This document shows positions 24,481 through 39,721 of a stretch of 64,000 bases of DNA, piece after piece. Numbering within the stretch: the stretch's first letter is position 1; each line of letters opens with the position of its first letter. This DNA is from Hydractinia symbiolongicarpus (taxonomy: Eukaryota; Cnidaria; Hydrozoa; Anthoathecata; Hydractiniidae). A program made the position numbers and the translations under genes. A model generated the notes under the pieces. The model saw only the letters and a list, made by a program, of their open reading frames with translations, made no database searches and was not told the origin of the DNA. The DNA is taken from the NCBI RefSeq assembly GCF_029227915.1, contig NC_079884.1, positions 19,036,001 through 19,100,000 of the forward strand, given 5' to 3'.

Positions 24481-27149
24481 ATGTGACCTTTTGCCGCCTA
24501 ATAATAGCCTTACACACAAATCACGTCGTTCCACATGTATGCGCAAGTTGCCATTGGTCTACTGCTTTCACTATCAATGCACTACATCGTCCCAAGTGCT
24601 TTTCCCTTCCGCAATAGCCTTATAACACCGTCAACTACGTGAACAGGCCTCTAAGGGCTGTTATACGACCTTTTGCCGCCTAATAATGGCCTTACACATA
24701 AATCACGTCGTTCCACATGTCTGCGCAAGTTTATGACCTTTTGCCTCCTATGTACGTCCTTGCACGTAAATCACGTCGTGCTCTGTTCAGGTTGCCATTG
24801 GTCTAGTCCTTCCACTCTCAATGGACTACGACGTCCCAAGTCGTTTTCCATTACGCCATGGTCTTATAACACGTCAACTGCGGGCACAGTCCTCTAAAGT
24901 CTGTTATTTGACATTTTGCTGCCTAATAATGGCCTTACACATAAATCACGTCGTTCCACATGTCTGTGCAAGTTGCTCTTGGTCCATTCTTTCCACTCTC
25001 AATATACTACGATGTCTTAAGTCGCTTTCCTTTGCGTCATGACGCTTTAACCCCGTCAACTACGTGTACAGGCTTCAAAAGTCTGTTATGTGACCTTTTG
25101 CCGCCTAATAATGGCCTTGCACGCAAATCACGTGGTTCCTGGCGTGTGCACTGGTTACCATTGGTTTATTCCCTCGACACTCAATCGACTACAACGTCCC
25201 AAGTCTATTTCCATTGCTGCATGACGTTATAACACCGTCAACTACATGTACAGTCCTCTAAAGTCTGTTATTTGACGTTTTGCCGCTTAATAATGGCCTT
25301 ACACATAAATCACGTCGTTCCACGTGTCTGTGCAGGTTGGCATTGGTCTAGTCCTTCCACTCTCAGTGGACTACGACGTGCCAAGTCATTTTCCATTACG
25401 CCATGGCCTTATAACAACGCGAACTACGCGTACAGTCCTCTAAAGTCTGTTATAAGACCTTTTGCCGCCTATTAATGGCCTTACACCTAAATCACGTGGT
25501 TCCGCGTGTCTGCACTGGTTACCATTGGTTTATTCCCTCGACACTCAATGGAGTATGACGTTCCAATCGTTTTCCATTGCGCCATGGCCCTGTAACACCG
25601 ACAACTAAGCGTACAGTCCTCTAAATGTCCTATTATGGCATTTTGCTGTCTAATAAAGACCTTATGCGTAAATCAGGTGGTTCCGAGTGTCTGCACTGGT
25701 TACCATTAATATATTCCTTCCACTCTCAATAGACTAAAAAGTTCCAAGTCGTTTTTCCATTGCGCCATAACGTTATAACACCGTCAACTACGCGTACAGT
25801 CCTCTAAAGTCTGTTATATGACCTTTTGCCGCCTAATAATGGCCTTACACATAAATCACGTCGTTCCACATGTCTCTGTAAGTTGCCATTGGTCCATTCT
25901 TTCCACTCTCAATGGTGGTTCAGAGTGTCTGCACTGGTTACCATTGGTATATTCCTTCCACTCTCAATAGACTAAGGAGTCCCAAGTCGTTCCCCATTGC
26001 GTCATGACTCTATAACCCTGTCAACTACGTGAACAGGCTTCAAAAGGCTGTTATGTGACCATTTGCCGCCTAATAATGGCCTTACACACAAATCACGTCG
26101 TTCCACATGTCTGGGCAAGTTGCCATTGGTCTAGTCCTTTCACTATCAATGCACTACGACCTCCCACGTTGTTCTCCATTGTGCTATGACATTATAACAC
26201 CGTCAACTACTTGTACAGGCCTCTAAAGGCTATTATATGACCTTTTACCGCCTAATAATGGCCTTACACATAAATCACGTCGTTCCACGTGTCTGTGCAG
26301 GTTTGCATTGGTCTAGTCCTTCCACTCTCAATGGACTACGACGTCCCAAGTCATTTTGAATGACGCCATGGCCTCATAACACCGTCAACTGCGCGTACAG
26401 TCCTCTAAAGTCTGTTATATGACCTTTTGCCGCCTATTAATGGCCTTACACCTAAATCACGTGGTTCCGCGTGTCTGCACTGGTTACCATTGGTTTATTC
26501 CCTCGACACTCAATGGACTATGACGTCCCAATTGTTTTCCATTGCGCCATGGCCCTGTAACACCGACAACTAAGCGTACAATCCTCTAAATTCTGTATTA
26601 TGGCATTTTGCTGTCTAATAAGGACCTTATGCGTAAATCAGGTGGTTCAGAGTGTTTGCACTGGTTACCATTGGTATATTCCTTCATCTCTCAATAGACT
26701 AAGAAGTCCCAAGTCGTTCTCCATTGCGTCATGACGCTATAACCCTGTCAACTACGTGTACAGGCTTCAAAAGGCTGTTATGTGACCATTTGCTGCCTAC
26801 TAATGGCCTTACACACAAATCACGTCGTTCCACATGTCTGGGCAAGTTGCCATTGGTCTAATCCTTTCACTATCAATGCACTACGACGTCCCACGTTGTT
26901 TTCCATTGTGCTATGACATTATAACACCGTCAACTACTTGTACAGGCCTCTAAAGGCTGTTATATGACCTTTTACCGCCCAATAATGGCCTTACACATAA
27001 ATCACGTTGTTCCACATGTCTGTGCAATTTGCCATTGGTCCATTCTTTCCCCTCTCAATTTACTACGATGTCCCAAGTCATTTTCCATTACGCCATGGCC
27101 TTATAACAACGTCAACTGCGCGTACAGCCCTCTAAAGTCTTTTATATGA

Positions 27150-28241
27150 CCCTTTGCCGCCTAATAATGGCCTTACACATCAATCACGTCGCTCCACATG
27201 TGTGTGCAGGTTCCCATTCGTCTAGTCCTTCCACTGTTAATGTACTACGACGTCCTTAGTCGTTTTCGATTGCGTCATGACGTTATAACACCGTCAACTA
27301 CGCGTACAGTCCTCTAAAGTCTGTTATTTGACCTTTTGCCGCCAAATAATGGCCTTACACATAAGTCACGTCGTTCCACATGTCTGTGCAATTTGCCATT
27401 GGTCCATTCTTTCCACTCTCAATATACTACGATGTCCTAAGTCGCTTTCCATTGCGTCATGACGCTATTACCCCGTCAACTACGTGTAGAGGCTTCGAAA
27501 GACTGTTATGTCACCTTTTGCCGCTTAATACAACCCTTACACATAAATCACGTCGTTTCACATGTCTGGACAAGTTGCCATTGGTCTAGTACTTTCACTA
27601 TCAATGCACTACGACGTCCCAAGTTGTTTTCCATTGTGCCATGGCCTTATAACACCGCCAACTACGCGTACAGTCCTCTAAAGTCTGGTATATGACCTTT
27701 TGCCGCCTATTAAGGGCCTCACACATAAATCACGTCGCTCCACATGTCTGTGCAGGTTGCCATTGGTCTAGTCCTTCCACTGTTAATGTACTGCGACGTC
27801 CTAAGTCGTTTTTGATTGCGTCATGACGTTATAACACCGTCAACTACGCGTGCAGTCCTCTAAAGTCTGTTATTTGACCTTTTGCCGCCTAATAATGGCC
27901 TTACCCATAAATCACGTCGTTCCACATGTCTGTGCAATTTGCCATTGGTCCATTCTTTACACTCTCAATATACTACGATGTCCTAAGTCGCTTTCCATTG
28001 CGTCATGACGCTATTACCCCGTCAACTACATGTACAGGCTTCGAAAGGTTGTTATGTCACCTTTTGCCGCTTAATACAAGCCTTACACATAAATCACGTC
28101 GTTCCACATGTCTGGACAAGTTGCCATTGGTCTAGTACTTTCACTATCAATGCACTACGACGTCCCAAGTTGTTTTCCATTGTGCCATGGCCTTATAACA
28201 CCGTCAACTACATGTACAGTCCCCTAAAGTCTGTTATTTGA
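27150..28241 (+). repeat. 546 bp trimeric higher-order repeat, two copies
   Basis: Positions 27,150-27,695 and 27,696-28,241 match at an offset of exactly 546 bp (three monomers). The distinctive middle monomer carries GTGCAATTTGCCATTGG, and the third carries TTCGAAAG and CTTAATACAA. The first monomer of a further copy appears to continue to about 28,420. Differences are scattered substitutions. Confidence 0.82.
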
Positions 28242-31200
28242 CCTTTTGCCGCCTAATAATGGCCTTACACATGAATCACGTCGTTCCACGTGTCTGTGCA
28301 GGTTGCCATTGGTCTAGTCCTTCCACTGTTAATGTACTGCGACGTCCTAAGTCGTTTTCAATTGCGTCATGACTTTATAACACCGTCAACTACGCGTACA
28401 GTCCTCTAAAGTCTGTTATTTGACCTTTTGCCGCCTAATAATGGCCTTACACATAAATCACGTCGTTCCACATGTCTGGGCAAGTTGCTATTGGTTTATT
28501 CCCTCGACACTCAATGGACAACAACGTCCCAAGTCTATTTCCATTACGCAATGGCCTTATCACACCGTCAACTAGTTCTTTTATGACCTTTTGCCTCCTA
28601 ATAACGTCCATGCACGTAAATCACGTCGTGTTCTGTGCAGGTTGGCATTGGACTAGTCTTTTCACTCTCAATTGACTACGATGTCCCAAGTCGTTTTCCA
28701 TTACGCCATGGCTTATAACACCGTCAACTGCGGGTACAGTCCTCTAAAGTCTGTTATATGACCTTTTGCCGCATAATATTGTTCTTACACATAAATCACG
28801 TCGTTTCACATGTCTGTGCAGGTTGCCATTGTTCTATTCCTTCCACTGTTAATGTACTGCGACGTCTTAAGTCGTTTTCCATAGCGTATTGACGTTATAA
28901 CACCGTCAACTGCGGGTACAGTCCTCTAAAGTCTGGTATATGACCGTTTGCCGCCAAAGAAATGCCTTACACATAAATCACGTCGTTCAACATGTCTGTG
29001 CAGGTTGACATTGTTCTATTCCTTCCACTGTTAATGTACTACGACGTCCTAAGTTGTTTTTGATTGCGTCATGACGTTATAACACCGTCAACTACATGTA
29101 CAGGCCTCTGAATGCTGTAATATGGCATTTTGCTGTCTCATAAGGACCTTTTGCCTAAATCAGGTGGTTGTGATTGTTTGCACTCGTTACTATTAGTATA
29201 TTCCTTTCACTCTCCATGGACTAAGAAGTCTCAAGTCGTTTTCCATTGCGTGTTGACGTTATAGCACCGTCAACTACATGCACAGGCCTCTAGAGCTTGT
29301 TATATGACGTTTTCCAGCCTAATAATAGCCTTACTCGTGAATCACGTGGTTGCGCGTGTCTGCACTGGTTACGACTGGTCTATTCCCACCACTCTCAATG
29401 GATTAAGACGTCCCAAGTGCTTTTCCATTGCGCAATAGCCTTATAACACCGTCAACTACATGTACAGTCCTCTAAAGTCTGTTATTTGACCTTTTGCCAC
29501 CTAACAATGGCCTTACACATAAATCACGTCGTTCCACATGTCTGTGCTAGTTGCCATTTGTCCATTCTTTCCACTCTCAATGCACTACGACGTCCCAAGT
29601 GCTTTTCCATTGCGCCATGGCCTTGTAACACCGCTAACTACGCGTACAGTCCTCTAAAGTCTGTTATTTGAACCTTTGCCGCCTAATAATGGCCTTACAC
29701 ATAAATCGCGTCGCTCCACATGTCTGTGCAATTTGCCATTGCTCCATTCTTCCACTCTCAATATACTACGATGTCCTAAGTCGCTTTCCATTGCGTCATG
29801 ACGCCATAACCCCGTCAACTACGTCTACAGGCTTCAAAATCCTGTTACGAACTTTTGCCGCCTAATAGTGGCCTTACACGAAAATCACGTGGTTCCGCGT
29901 GTCTGCACTGGTTACAATTTGTTTATTCCCTCGACACTCAATGGGCTACAACGTCCCAAGTCTATTTCCATTGCTTCATCACGTTATAACACCGTCAACT
30001 ACATGTACAGTCCTCTAAAGTCTGTTATTTGACCTTTTGCCGCCTAATAATGGCCTTACACATAAATCACGTCGTTCCACATGTCTGGGCAAGTTGCTAT
30101 CGGTCTAGTACTTTCACTATCAATGCACTACGACGTCCCAAGTTGCTCTCAATTGTGCCATGGCCTTATAACAGCGCCAACTACGCGTACAGTCCTCTAA
30201 AGTTTGTTATATGACCGTTTGCCGCCTAATAATGGCCTTACACATAAATCACGTCGCTCCACATGTCTGTGCATGTTGCCATTGGTCTAGTCTTTCCACT
30301 GTTAATGTACTGCGACGTCCTAAGTTGTTTTCGATTGCGTCATAACGTTATAACACCGTCAAATACGCGTGCAGTCCTCTAAAGTCTGTTATTTGACCTT
30401 TGCCGCCAAATAATGGCCTTACGCGGAAATCACGTGGTTCCGCGTGTCTGCACTGGTTACCATTGGTTCATTCCCTCGACACTCAATGGACTGCAACGTC
30501 CCAAGTCTATTTCCATTGCTGCATGACGTTATAACACCGCGAACTCCATGTACAGGCCTGTAAAGCTTGATGTATGACGGTTTGCCGCCTAGTAATGGCG
30601 TTACACGTAAACCACGTGGTTCCGCGTGTCTGCACTGGTTATTATTCCTTATACTCTCAATGGACTACGATGACAAAAGTCGTTTCCCTTTGCGCCGTGG
30701 CGTTATAACACCGTCAATTACGCGTGCAGTCCTGTAAAGTCTGTTATATGACCTTTTGACGCCTAATAATGGCCTTACACATAGATCACGTCATTCCACA
30801 TGTCTGTGCAAGTTGCTATTGGTCTATTCTTTCCACTCTCAATGTACTACGATGTCCTAAGTCGTTTTCCATTGCGTCATGGCGTTATAACAACGTCAAC
30901 TAATTATACAGGCCTCTAAAGTCTGCTTTATGACTTTTGCCGCCTAATAAAAAACATATCCGTAATTCAGGTGGTTCCGAGTGTCTGCAGTGGTTACCAT
31001 TGGTCTATTTTTTCCACTCTCAATAGACTATGAAGTACCAAGTCGTTCCCCATTGCGTCATGACGCTATAACCGCGCCAACTACGTGTACAGTCTTCAAA
31101 AGGCTGTTATATGACCTTTTGCCGCCTAATAATGACCTTACACATAAATCACGCCGCTCCACATGTCTGTGCAGGTTGTCATTGGTCTAGTTCTCCCACT

Positions 31201-34200
31201 CTCAATGGACTACGACGTCCCAAGTCGTTTTTCATTACGCCATGGCCTTATAACACCGTCAACTACGCGTATAGTCCTCTAAAATCTGTTATATGACCTT
31301 TCGCAGCATAATAATGGCCTTACACATAAATCACGTCGTTCCACATGTCTGTGCAGGTTGCCATTGGTCTATTCCTTCAACTGTTAATGTACTGCGACGT
31401 CCTAAATCGTTTTCCATTGCGTCATGACGTTATAACACCGTCAACTACGTGTACAGGCTTCAAAAGCTTGTTATGTGACCTTTTGCCGCCTAATAATGGC
31501 CATACACGTATATCGTGTGGTTTCGCGTGTCTGGACTGGTTACCATTGGTTTATTCCCTCGACACTTAATGGAATACAACGTCCCATGTCTATTTACCAT
31601 TGGTTACCATTGGTTTATTCCATTGACACTCAATGGACTACAACGTTCCAAGTCTATTTCCATTGCTGCATGACGTTATAACACCGTCAACTACATGTAC
31701 AGGCCTCTAAAGGCTGTTATATGACCTTTTGCCGCCAAATAACCGCCTTACACGTAAATCACGTGGTTCCAGGTGTCTGTTCAGGCTGCCATTGGTGTAG
31801 TCCTACCACTATGAATGTACTACGACGTTCCAAATCGTCTTACATTGCGCAATTGCGTTTTAACACCGCCAACTACGCGTACAGTCCTCTAAAGTCTGTT
31901 ATATGACCTCTTGCCGCTTAATAATGGCCTTACACATAAATCACGTCGTTCCACATGTCTGTGCCAGTTGCCATTGGTCTATTCTTTCCACTGTCAATGT
32001 ACTACGATGTCCTAAGTCGCTTTCTATTGCGTCATGACGCTATAACCCCGTCAACTACGTGTACAGGCTTCAAAAGCCTGTTATGTTACCTTTTGCCGCC
32101 TAATAATGGCCTTACACGTATATCACGTAGTTCCGCGTGTCTGCACTGGTTACCATTAGTTTATTCCCTCCACACTCATTGGACTACAACGTCCCAAGTC
32201 GTTTTCCATTGCGTGTTGACGTTCTAACACCGTCAACTACATGCACAGGCCGCTAGAGCTTGTTATATGACGTTTTCCAGCCTAATAATAGCCTTACTCG
32301 TGAATCACGTGGTTGCGCGTGTCTGCACTGGTTACAGCTGGTCTATTCCCACCACTCTCAATGGACTAAGACGTCCCAAGTGCTTTTCCATTGCGCAATA
32401 GCCTTACAACACCGTCAACTACATGTACAGTCCTCTAAAGTCTGTTATTTGACCTTTTGCCACCTAATAATGGCCTTACACATAAGTCACGTCGTTCCAC
32501 ATGTCTGTGCTAGTTGCCATTGGTCCATTCTTTCCACTCTCAATGCACTACAACGTCCCAAGTGCTTTTCCATTGCGCCATGGCCTTGTAACACCGCTAA
32601 CTACGCGTACAGTCCTCTAAAGTCCGTCATTTGACCCTTTGCCGCCTAATAATGGCCTTACACATAAATCACGTCGTTGCACATGTCTGGGCAAGTTGCC
32701 TTTGGTCTAGTACTTTCACTATCAATGCACTACGACGTCCCAAGTTGTTTTTCATTGTGCCATAGCCTTATAGCACCGCCAACTACGCGTACTGTCCTCT
32801 AAAGTCTTTTATATGAATCTTTGAAGCCTAATAATGGCCTTACCCATAAATCACGTCGCTCCACATGTCTGTGCAGGTTGCCATTTGTCTAGTACTTTCA
32901 CTATTAATGCACTCCGACGTCCCAAGTTGTTTTCCATTGTGCCATGGCCTTATAACACCGCCAACTACGCGTACAGTCCTGTAAAGTCTGTTATATGACC
33001 GTTTGCCGCCTAATAATGGCCTTACACATAAATCACGTCGCTCCACATGTCTGTGCAGGTTTCAATTGCTCTAGTCCTTCCACTGTTAATGTACTGCGAC
33101 GTCCTAAGTCGTTTTTGATTGCGTCATGACGGTATAACACCGTCAACTACGCGTGCAGTCCCCTAAAGTCTTTTATTTGACCTTTGCCGCCTAATAATGG
33201 CCTTACACATAAATCACGTCGTTCCACATGTCTGTGCAAGTTGCCATTGGTCCATTCTTCCACTCGCAATATACTACGATGTCCTAAGTCGCTTTTCATT
33301 GCGTCATGACGCTATAAACCCGTCAACTACGTGTGCAGGCTTCAAAAGCCTGTTATGTGACCTTTTGCCGTCTAATAATAGCCTTACACGTAAATCACGT
33401 GGTTTCGCGTGTCTGCACTGGTTACCATTGGTTTATTCCCTCGACACTCAATGGACTACAACGTCTCAAGTCTAATTCCATTGCGCAATGGCCTTATAAC
33501 ACCATCAACTAGTTGTTTCATGACATTTTGCCTCCTAATAACGTCCATGCACGTAAATCACGTCGTGCTCTATGCAGGTTGGCATTGGTCTAGTCCTTCT
33601 TCTCTCAATGGACTACGATGTCCCAAGTCGTTTTCAATTCCGCCATGGCCTTATAACACCGTCAACTCCGGGTACAGTCCTCTAAAGTCTGTTATATGAC
33701 CTTTTGTCGCCTCATAATGGCCTTACACATAAATCACGTCGTTCCAAATGTCTGGGCAAGTTGCCTTTGTTCTAGTACTTTCACTATCAATGCACTACGA
33801 CGTCCCAAGTTGTTTTTCATTGTGCCATAGCCTTATAGCACCGCCAACTACGCGTACAGTCCTCTAAAGTCTTTTATATGAATCTTTGCCGCCTAATAAT
33901 GGCCTTACCCATAAATCACGTCGCTCCACATGTCTGTGCAGGTTGCCATTGGTCTAGTCCTTTCACTGTTAAAGTACTACGACGTCCTAAGTCGTTTTCG
34001 ATTGCGTCATGACGTTATAACACCGTCAACTACGCGTACAGTCCTCTAAAGTCTGTTATTTGACTTTTTTCCGCCAAATAACGGCCTCACACGGAAATCA
34101 CGTGGTTCCGCGAGTCTGCACTGGTTACCATTGGTTTATTCCCGCGACACTCAATGGACTGCAACCTCCCAAGTCTATTTCCATTGCTCCATGACGTTAT

Positions 34201-36447
34201 AATACCGTCAACTACATGTACAGTCCTCTATTGTCTGTTATTTGATCTTTTGCCGCCTAATAATGGCCTTACACATAAATCACGTCGTTCCACATGTCTG
34301 GGCAAGTTGCCTTTGGTCTAGTACTATCACTATTAATGCACTACGACGTCCCAAGTTGTTTTTCATTGCGCAATAGCCTTATAGCACCGCCAACTACGCG
34401 TACAGTCCTCTAAAGTCTTTTATATGACCCTTTGCCGCCTAATAATGGCCTTACACATAAATCACGTCGCTCCACATGTCTTTGCAGGTTGCCATTGGTC
34501 TAGTCCTTCCACTGTTAATGTACTACGACGTCCTAACTCGTTTCGATTGCGTCATGACGTTATAACACCGTCAACTACATGTACAGTCCTCTAAAGTCTG
34601 TTATTTGACCTTTTGCCGCCTAATAATGGCCTTACACATGAATCATGTCGTTCCACGTGTCTGTGCGGGTTGGCAATGGTCTAGTCCTTCCACTCTCAAT
34701 GGACTACGACGTCCCAAGTCATTTTCCACCACGCCATGGCCTTATAACACCGTCAACTGCGCGTACAGTCCTCTAAAGTCTGGTATACGACCTTTCGCCG
34801 CCTAATAATGGCCTTTCACATGAATCACGTCGTTTCACATGTCTGGGAAAGTTACCATTGGTCTAGTCCTTCCACTGTTAATGTACTGCGACGTCCTAAG
34901 TCGTTCTCGATTGCGTCATTACATTATAACACCGTCAACTACGTGTACAGGCTTCAAAAGCCTGTTATATGACCTTTTGCCGCCTAATAATGGCCTTACA
35001 CGTAAATCACGTGGTTCCGCGTGTCTGCACTTGTTACCATTGGTTTACTTCCTCCACACTCAATGGACTACAACGTCCCAAGCCTATTTACCATTGGTTA
35101 CCATTGGTCTATTCCCTTGACACTCAATGGACTACAACGTCCCAAATCGTCTTACATTGCCCAATGGCCTTATAACACCGTCAACTACGCGTACAGTCCT
35201 CTAAAGTCTGTTATATGACCGTTTGCCGCCTAATAATGGCCTTACACATAAATCACGTCGTTCCACATGTCTGGCCAAGTTGCCATTGGTCCATTCTTTC
35301 CACTCGCAATATACTACGATGTCCTAAGTCGCTTTCCATTGCGTCATGACGCTATAAACCCCTCAACTACGTGTGCAGGCTTGAAAAGCCTGTTATGTGA
35401 CCTTTTGCCGTCTAAAAATAGCCTTACACGTAAATCACGTGGTTCCGCGTGTCTTTACTGGTTACAAGTGCTTTATTCTCTCGACACTCAATGGACTACA
35501 ACGTCCCAAGTCTATTTCCATTGCGCAATGACCTTATAACACCGTCAACTAGTTGTTTTATGACCTTTTCCTCCTAATAACGTCCATGCACGTAAATCAC
35601 GTCGTGCTCTCTGCAGGCTGGCATTGGTCTAGTCCTTCCACTCTCAATGGACTACGCTGTCCCAAGTTGTTTTCCATTCCGCCCTGGCGTTATAACACCA
35701 AATACAGGTTTGTAAAGGCTGTTGTATGAAGTTTTGCCGCCTAATAGCGGCCTTAGACGTAAATCACATAGTTCCACGTGTCTGTGCTGGTTGCCATTGA
35801 TTTAGTACTTTCACTCTCAATGGACTACGACGTCTCAAATCCTTTTAAATTGCGCAAATGCCTTATAACACCTTCAACTACATATACCGACCTCTAAAGG
35901 CTGTTATATGACCTTTTTCCGCCTAATAACGGCCTAAGACGTAAATCACGTCGTTGCACGTGTCTGTGCAGGTTGCCATTGGTCTAGTCCTTCCACTCTC
36001 AATAGACTATGACGTTCCAAGTTGTTTTCCATGGCGCCATGGTTTCATAACACCGTCAACTACGCGTACAGTCCTCTAAATTCTGGTATATGACCGTTTG
36101 CCGGCTAATATTGGCCTTACACATAAATCACGTCGTTCCACATGTCTGTGCAGGTTGCCATTCGTCTAGTCCTTCCACTGTTAATGTACTACGACGTCCT
36201 AAGTCGTTCTCCATTGCGTCATGACGTTATAACACCGTCAACTACGTGTACAGTCCTCTTAAGTGTGTTATATCACCTTTTGGTGACTAATAATGGCTTT
36301 AGAAATAAATCACGTGGTTCCACGTGTCTACACTACTTATTATTCCTTATACTTTGAAGGGACTATAATGTCAAAAGTCGTTTCCCATTGCGTCGTGGCG
36401 TTACAACACCGTCAACTACATGTGCAGGCTTCTAAAGGCACTTATAT

Positions 36448-36511
36448 GACATTTTGCTGCCTAATAACGGCCTTACACGTAAATCACGTGGTTCCTCTAA
36501 AGTCTGTTATA
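36448..36511 (+). repeat. Truncated satellite monomer (about 64 bp)
   Basis: The monomer reads normally to CACGTGGTTCC, then jumps to TCTAAAGTCTGTTATATGACC at its end, losing about 118 bp. The same join is present at about 45,549-45,612 through the 9.1 kb duplication, and in the diverged relative near 54,640-54,708. The deletion therefore predates the split between those units. Confidence 0.8.
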
Positions 36512-38380
36512 TGACCTCTTGCCGCTTAATATGGGCCTTACACATAAATCACATCGTTCCACATGTCTGTGCAAGTTGCCATTGGTCTATTCTTTCCACT
36601 CTCAATGTACCACGATGTCCCAAGTCTATTTCCATTGCTGGATGACGTTATAACACTGTCAACTACATGTACAGTCCTCAAAGTCTGTTATTTGACATTT
36701 TGCCGCCCAATAATGGCCTTACACATAAATCACGTCGTTCCACGTGTCTGTGCAGGTTGGCATTGGTCTAGTCCTTCCACTCTCAATAGACTAAAACGTC
36801 CCAAACCATTTTCCATTACGCCATGGCCACATAACACCGTCAACTGCGCGTACAGTCCTCTAAAATCTGTTATATGATCTTTTGCCGCCTAATAATGGCC
36901 TTACACATAAATCACGTCGTTCCACATGTCTGGGCAAGTTACCATTGGTCTAGTACTTTCACTATCAATGCACTGCGACGTCCCAAGTTGTTTTCTATTG
37001 TGCCATGGCCTTATAACACCGCCAACTACGCGTACAGTCATCTAAAGTCTCTTATATGACCTTTTGCCGCCTAATAATGGCCTTACACCTAAATCACGTG
37101 GTTCCGCGTGTCTGCACTGGTTACCATTGGTTTATTCTTTCGACACTCAATGGACTATGACGTCCCAATCGTTTTCCATTGCGCCATGGCCCTGTAACAC
37201 CGACAACTAAGCGTACAATCCTCTAAATGCTGTATTATGGCATTTTGCTGTCTAATAAAGACCTTATGCGTAAATCAGGTGGTTCCGAGTGTCTGCACTG
37301 GTTACCATTAATATATTCCTTCCACTATTCCTTTCAATAGACTAAAAAGTTCCAAGTCGTTTTTCCATTGCGCCATAACGTTATAACACCGTCAACTGCG
37401 CGTACAGTCCTCTAAAGTCTGGTATACGACCTATCGCCGCCTAATAATGGTCTTTCACATAAATCACGTCGTTTCACATGTCTGGGCAAATTGCTATTAG
37501 TCTGGCACTTTCACTATCAATGCACTACGACGTCCTAAGTTGCTTTTCATTGAGCCATGGCCTTATAACACCGCCAGCTACGCGTACAGTCCACTAAAGT
37601 CTGTTATATGACCTTTTGCCTCCCAATAATGGCCTTACACATAAATCACGTCGCTCCACATGTCTGTGCAGGTTGCCATTGGTCTAGTCCTTCCACTGTT
37701 AATGTACTGCGACGTCCTAAGTCGTTTTCGATTGCGTCATTACGTTATAACACCGTCAACTACGCGTACAGTCCTCTAAAGTCTGTTATTTGACATTTTG
37801 CCGCCTAATAATGGCTTTACACAAAAATCACGTCGTTCCACGTGTCTGTGCAGGTTGGCATAGTTCTAGTCCTTCCATTCGCAATGGACTACGACGTCCC
37901 AAGTCATTTTCCATTACGCCATGGCCTTATAACACCGTCAACTGCGCGTACAGTCCTCTAAAGTCTGTTATATGACCTTTTGCCGCCAAATAATGGTCTT
38001 ACACATAAATCACGTCGTTCCACATGTCTGGGCAAGTTGCCTTTGGTCTAGTACTTTCACTATCAATGCACTACGACGTCCCAAGTTGTTTTCCATTACG
38101 CCATGGCCTTATAACACCGTCAACTGCGGGTACAGTCCTCTAAAGTCTGTTATATGACCTTTTGCCGCCTAATAACGTCCACGCACGTAAATCACGTCGT
38201 GCTCTGTGCAGGTTGGCATTGGTCTAGTCCTTCCACTATCATTGCACTACGATGTCCCGAGTCGTTTTCCATTACGCCATGGCCTTATAACACCTTCAAC
38301 TGCGGGTACAGTCCTCTAAAGTCTGTTATATGACCTTTTGCCGCCTAATAATGACCTCTTAAATCACGTGGTTCCGCATG

Positions 38381-39290
38381 TCTGCACTAGTTACCATTGG
38401 TTTATTCCCTCGACACTCAATGGACTACAACGTCCCAAGTCTATTTCCATTGCTGCATGACGTTATAACACGGTCAACTACATGTACAGTCCTCTAAAGT
38501 CTGTTATTTGACCTTTTGCCGCCTAAAAATGACCTTACACATAAATCACGTCGTTCCACGTGTCTGTGCAGGTTGGCATTGGTCTAGTCCTTCCATTCTC
38601 AATGAACTACGACTTCCTAAGTCGCTTTCCATTGCGTCATGACGCTATAACCCCGTCAACTACGTGTACAGGCTTCAAAAACCTGTTATGTGACCTTTTG
38701 CCGCCTAGTAATGGCCTTACACGAAAATCACGAGGTTCTGCATGTCTGCACTAGTTACCATTCGTTTATTCCATCGACACTCAATGGACTACAACGTCCC
38801 AAGTCTCTTTCCACTGCTGCATGACGTTATAACACGGTCAACTACATCTAGAGTCCTCTAAAGTCTGTTATTTGACCTTTTGCCGCCTAAAAATGACCTT
38901 ACACATAAATCACGTCGTTCCAAGTGTCTGTGCCGGTTGGCATTGGTCTAGTCCTTCCATTCTCAATGAACTACGACGTCCTAAGACGCTTTCCATTGCG
39001 TCATGACGCTATAACCCCGTCAACTACGTGTACAGGCTTCAAAAGCCTGTTATGTGACCTTTTGCCGCCTAGTAATGGCCTTACACGTAAATCACGTGTT
39101 TCCGCATGTCTGCACTAGTTACCATTGGTTTATTCCCTCGACACTCAATGCACTACAACGTCCCAAGTCTATTTCCATTGCTGCGTGACGTTATAACACG
39201 GTCAACTACATGTACAGTCCTCTAAAGTCTGTTATTTGACCTTTTGCCGCCTAAAAATGGCGTTACACATAAATAACGTCGTTCCACATG
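38381..39290 (+). repeat. 364 bp dimeric higher-order repeat, about 2.5 copies
   Basis: Two alternating monomer types repeat at a 364 bp offset. One has TCTGCACTAGTTACCATT and AACACGGTCAACTAC, the other GCCGCCTAAAAATG and TTCCATTCTCAATGAACTAC. Starts fall near 38,381, 38,745 and 39,109. Each copy has its own substitutions. The whole stretch is carried again at 47,482-48,391 as part of the 9.1 kb duplication. Confidence 0.82.
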
Positions 39291-39721
39291 TCTGTGCAAT
39301 TTGCCATTTGTCCATTCTTTCCACCCTCAATTTACTACGATGTCCTAAGTCGCTTTCCATTGCGTCATGACGCTATAAACCCGTCAACTACGTGTACAGG
39401 CTTCAAAAGCCTGTTATATGACCTTTTGCCGCTTAATAATGGCCTTACACATAAATCACGTCGTTCCACATGTCTCGGAAAGTTGCTATTGGTCTAGTAC
39501 TTTCACTATCAATGCACTACGACGTCTCAAGTTGTTTTTCATTGTGCCATAGCCTTATAGCACCGCCAACTACGCGCAAAGTCCTCTAAAGTCTTTTATA
39601 TGACCCTTTGCCGCCTAATAATGGCCTTACACATCAATCACGTCGCTCTACATGTCTGTGCAGGTTGACATTGGTCTAGTCCTTTCACTGTTAATGTACT
39701 ACGACGTCCTAAGTCGTTTTC

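Noticed and set aside
32840-33046. Minus-strand 68-codon frame, and a similar one at 62,646-62,864
   Set aside because: Both are reverse-strand readings of ordinary monomers with no independent support.
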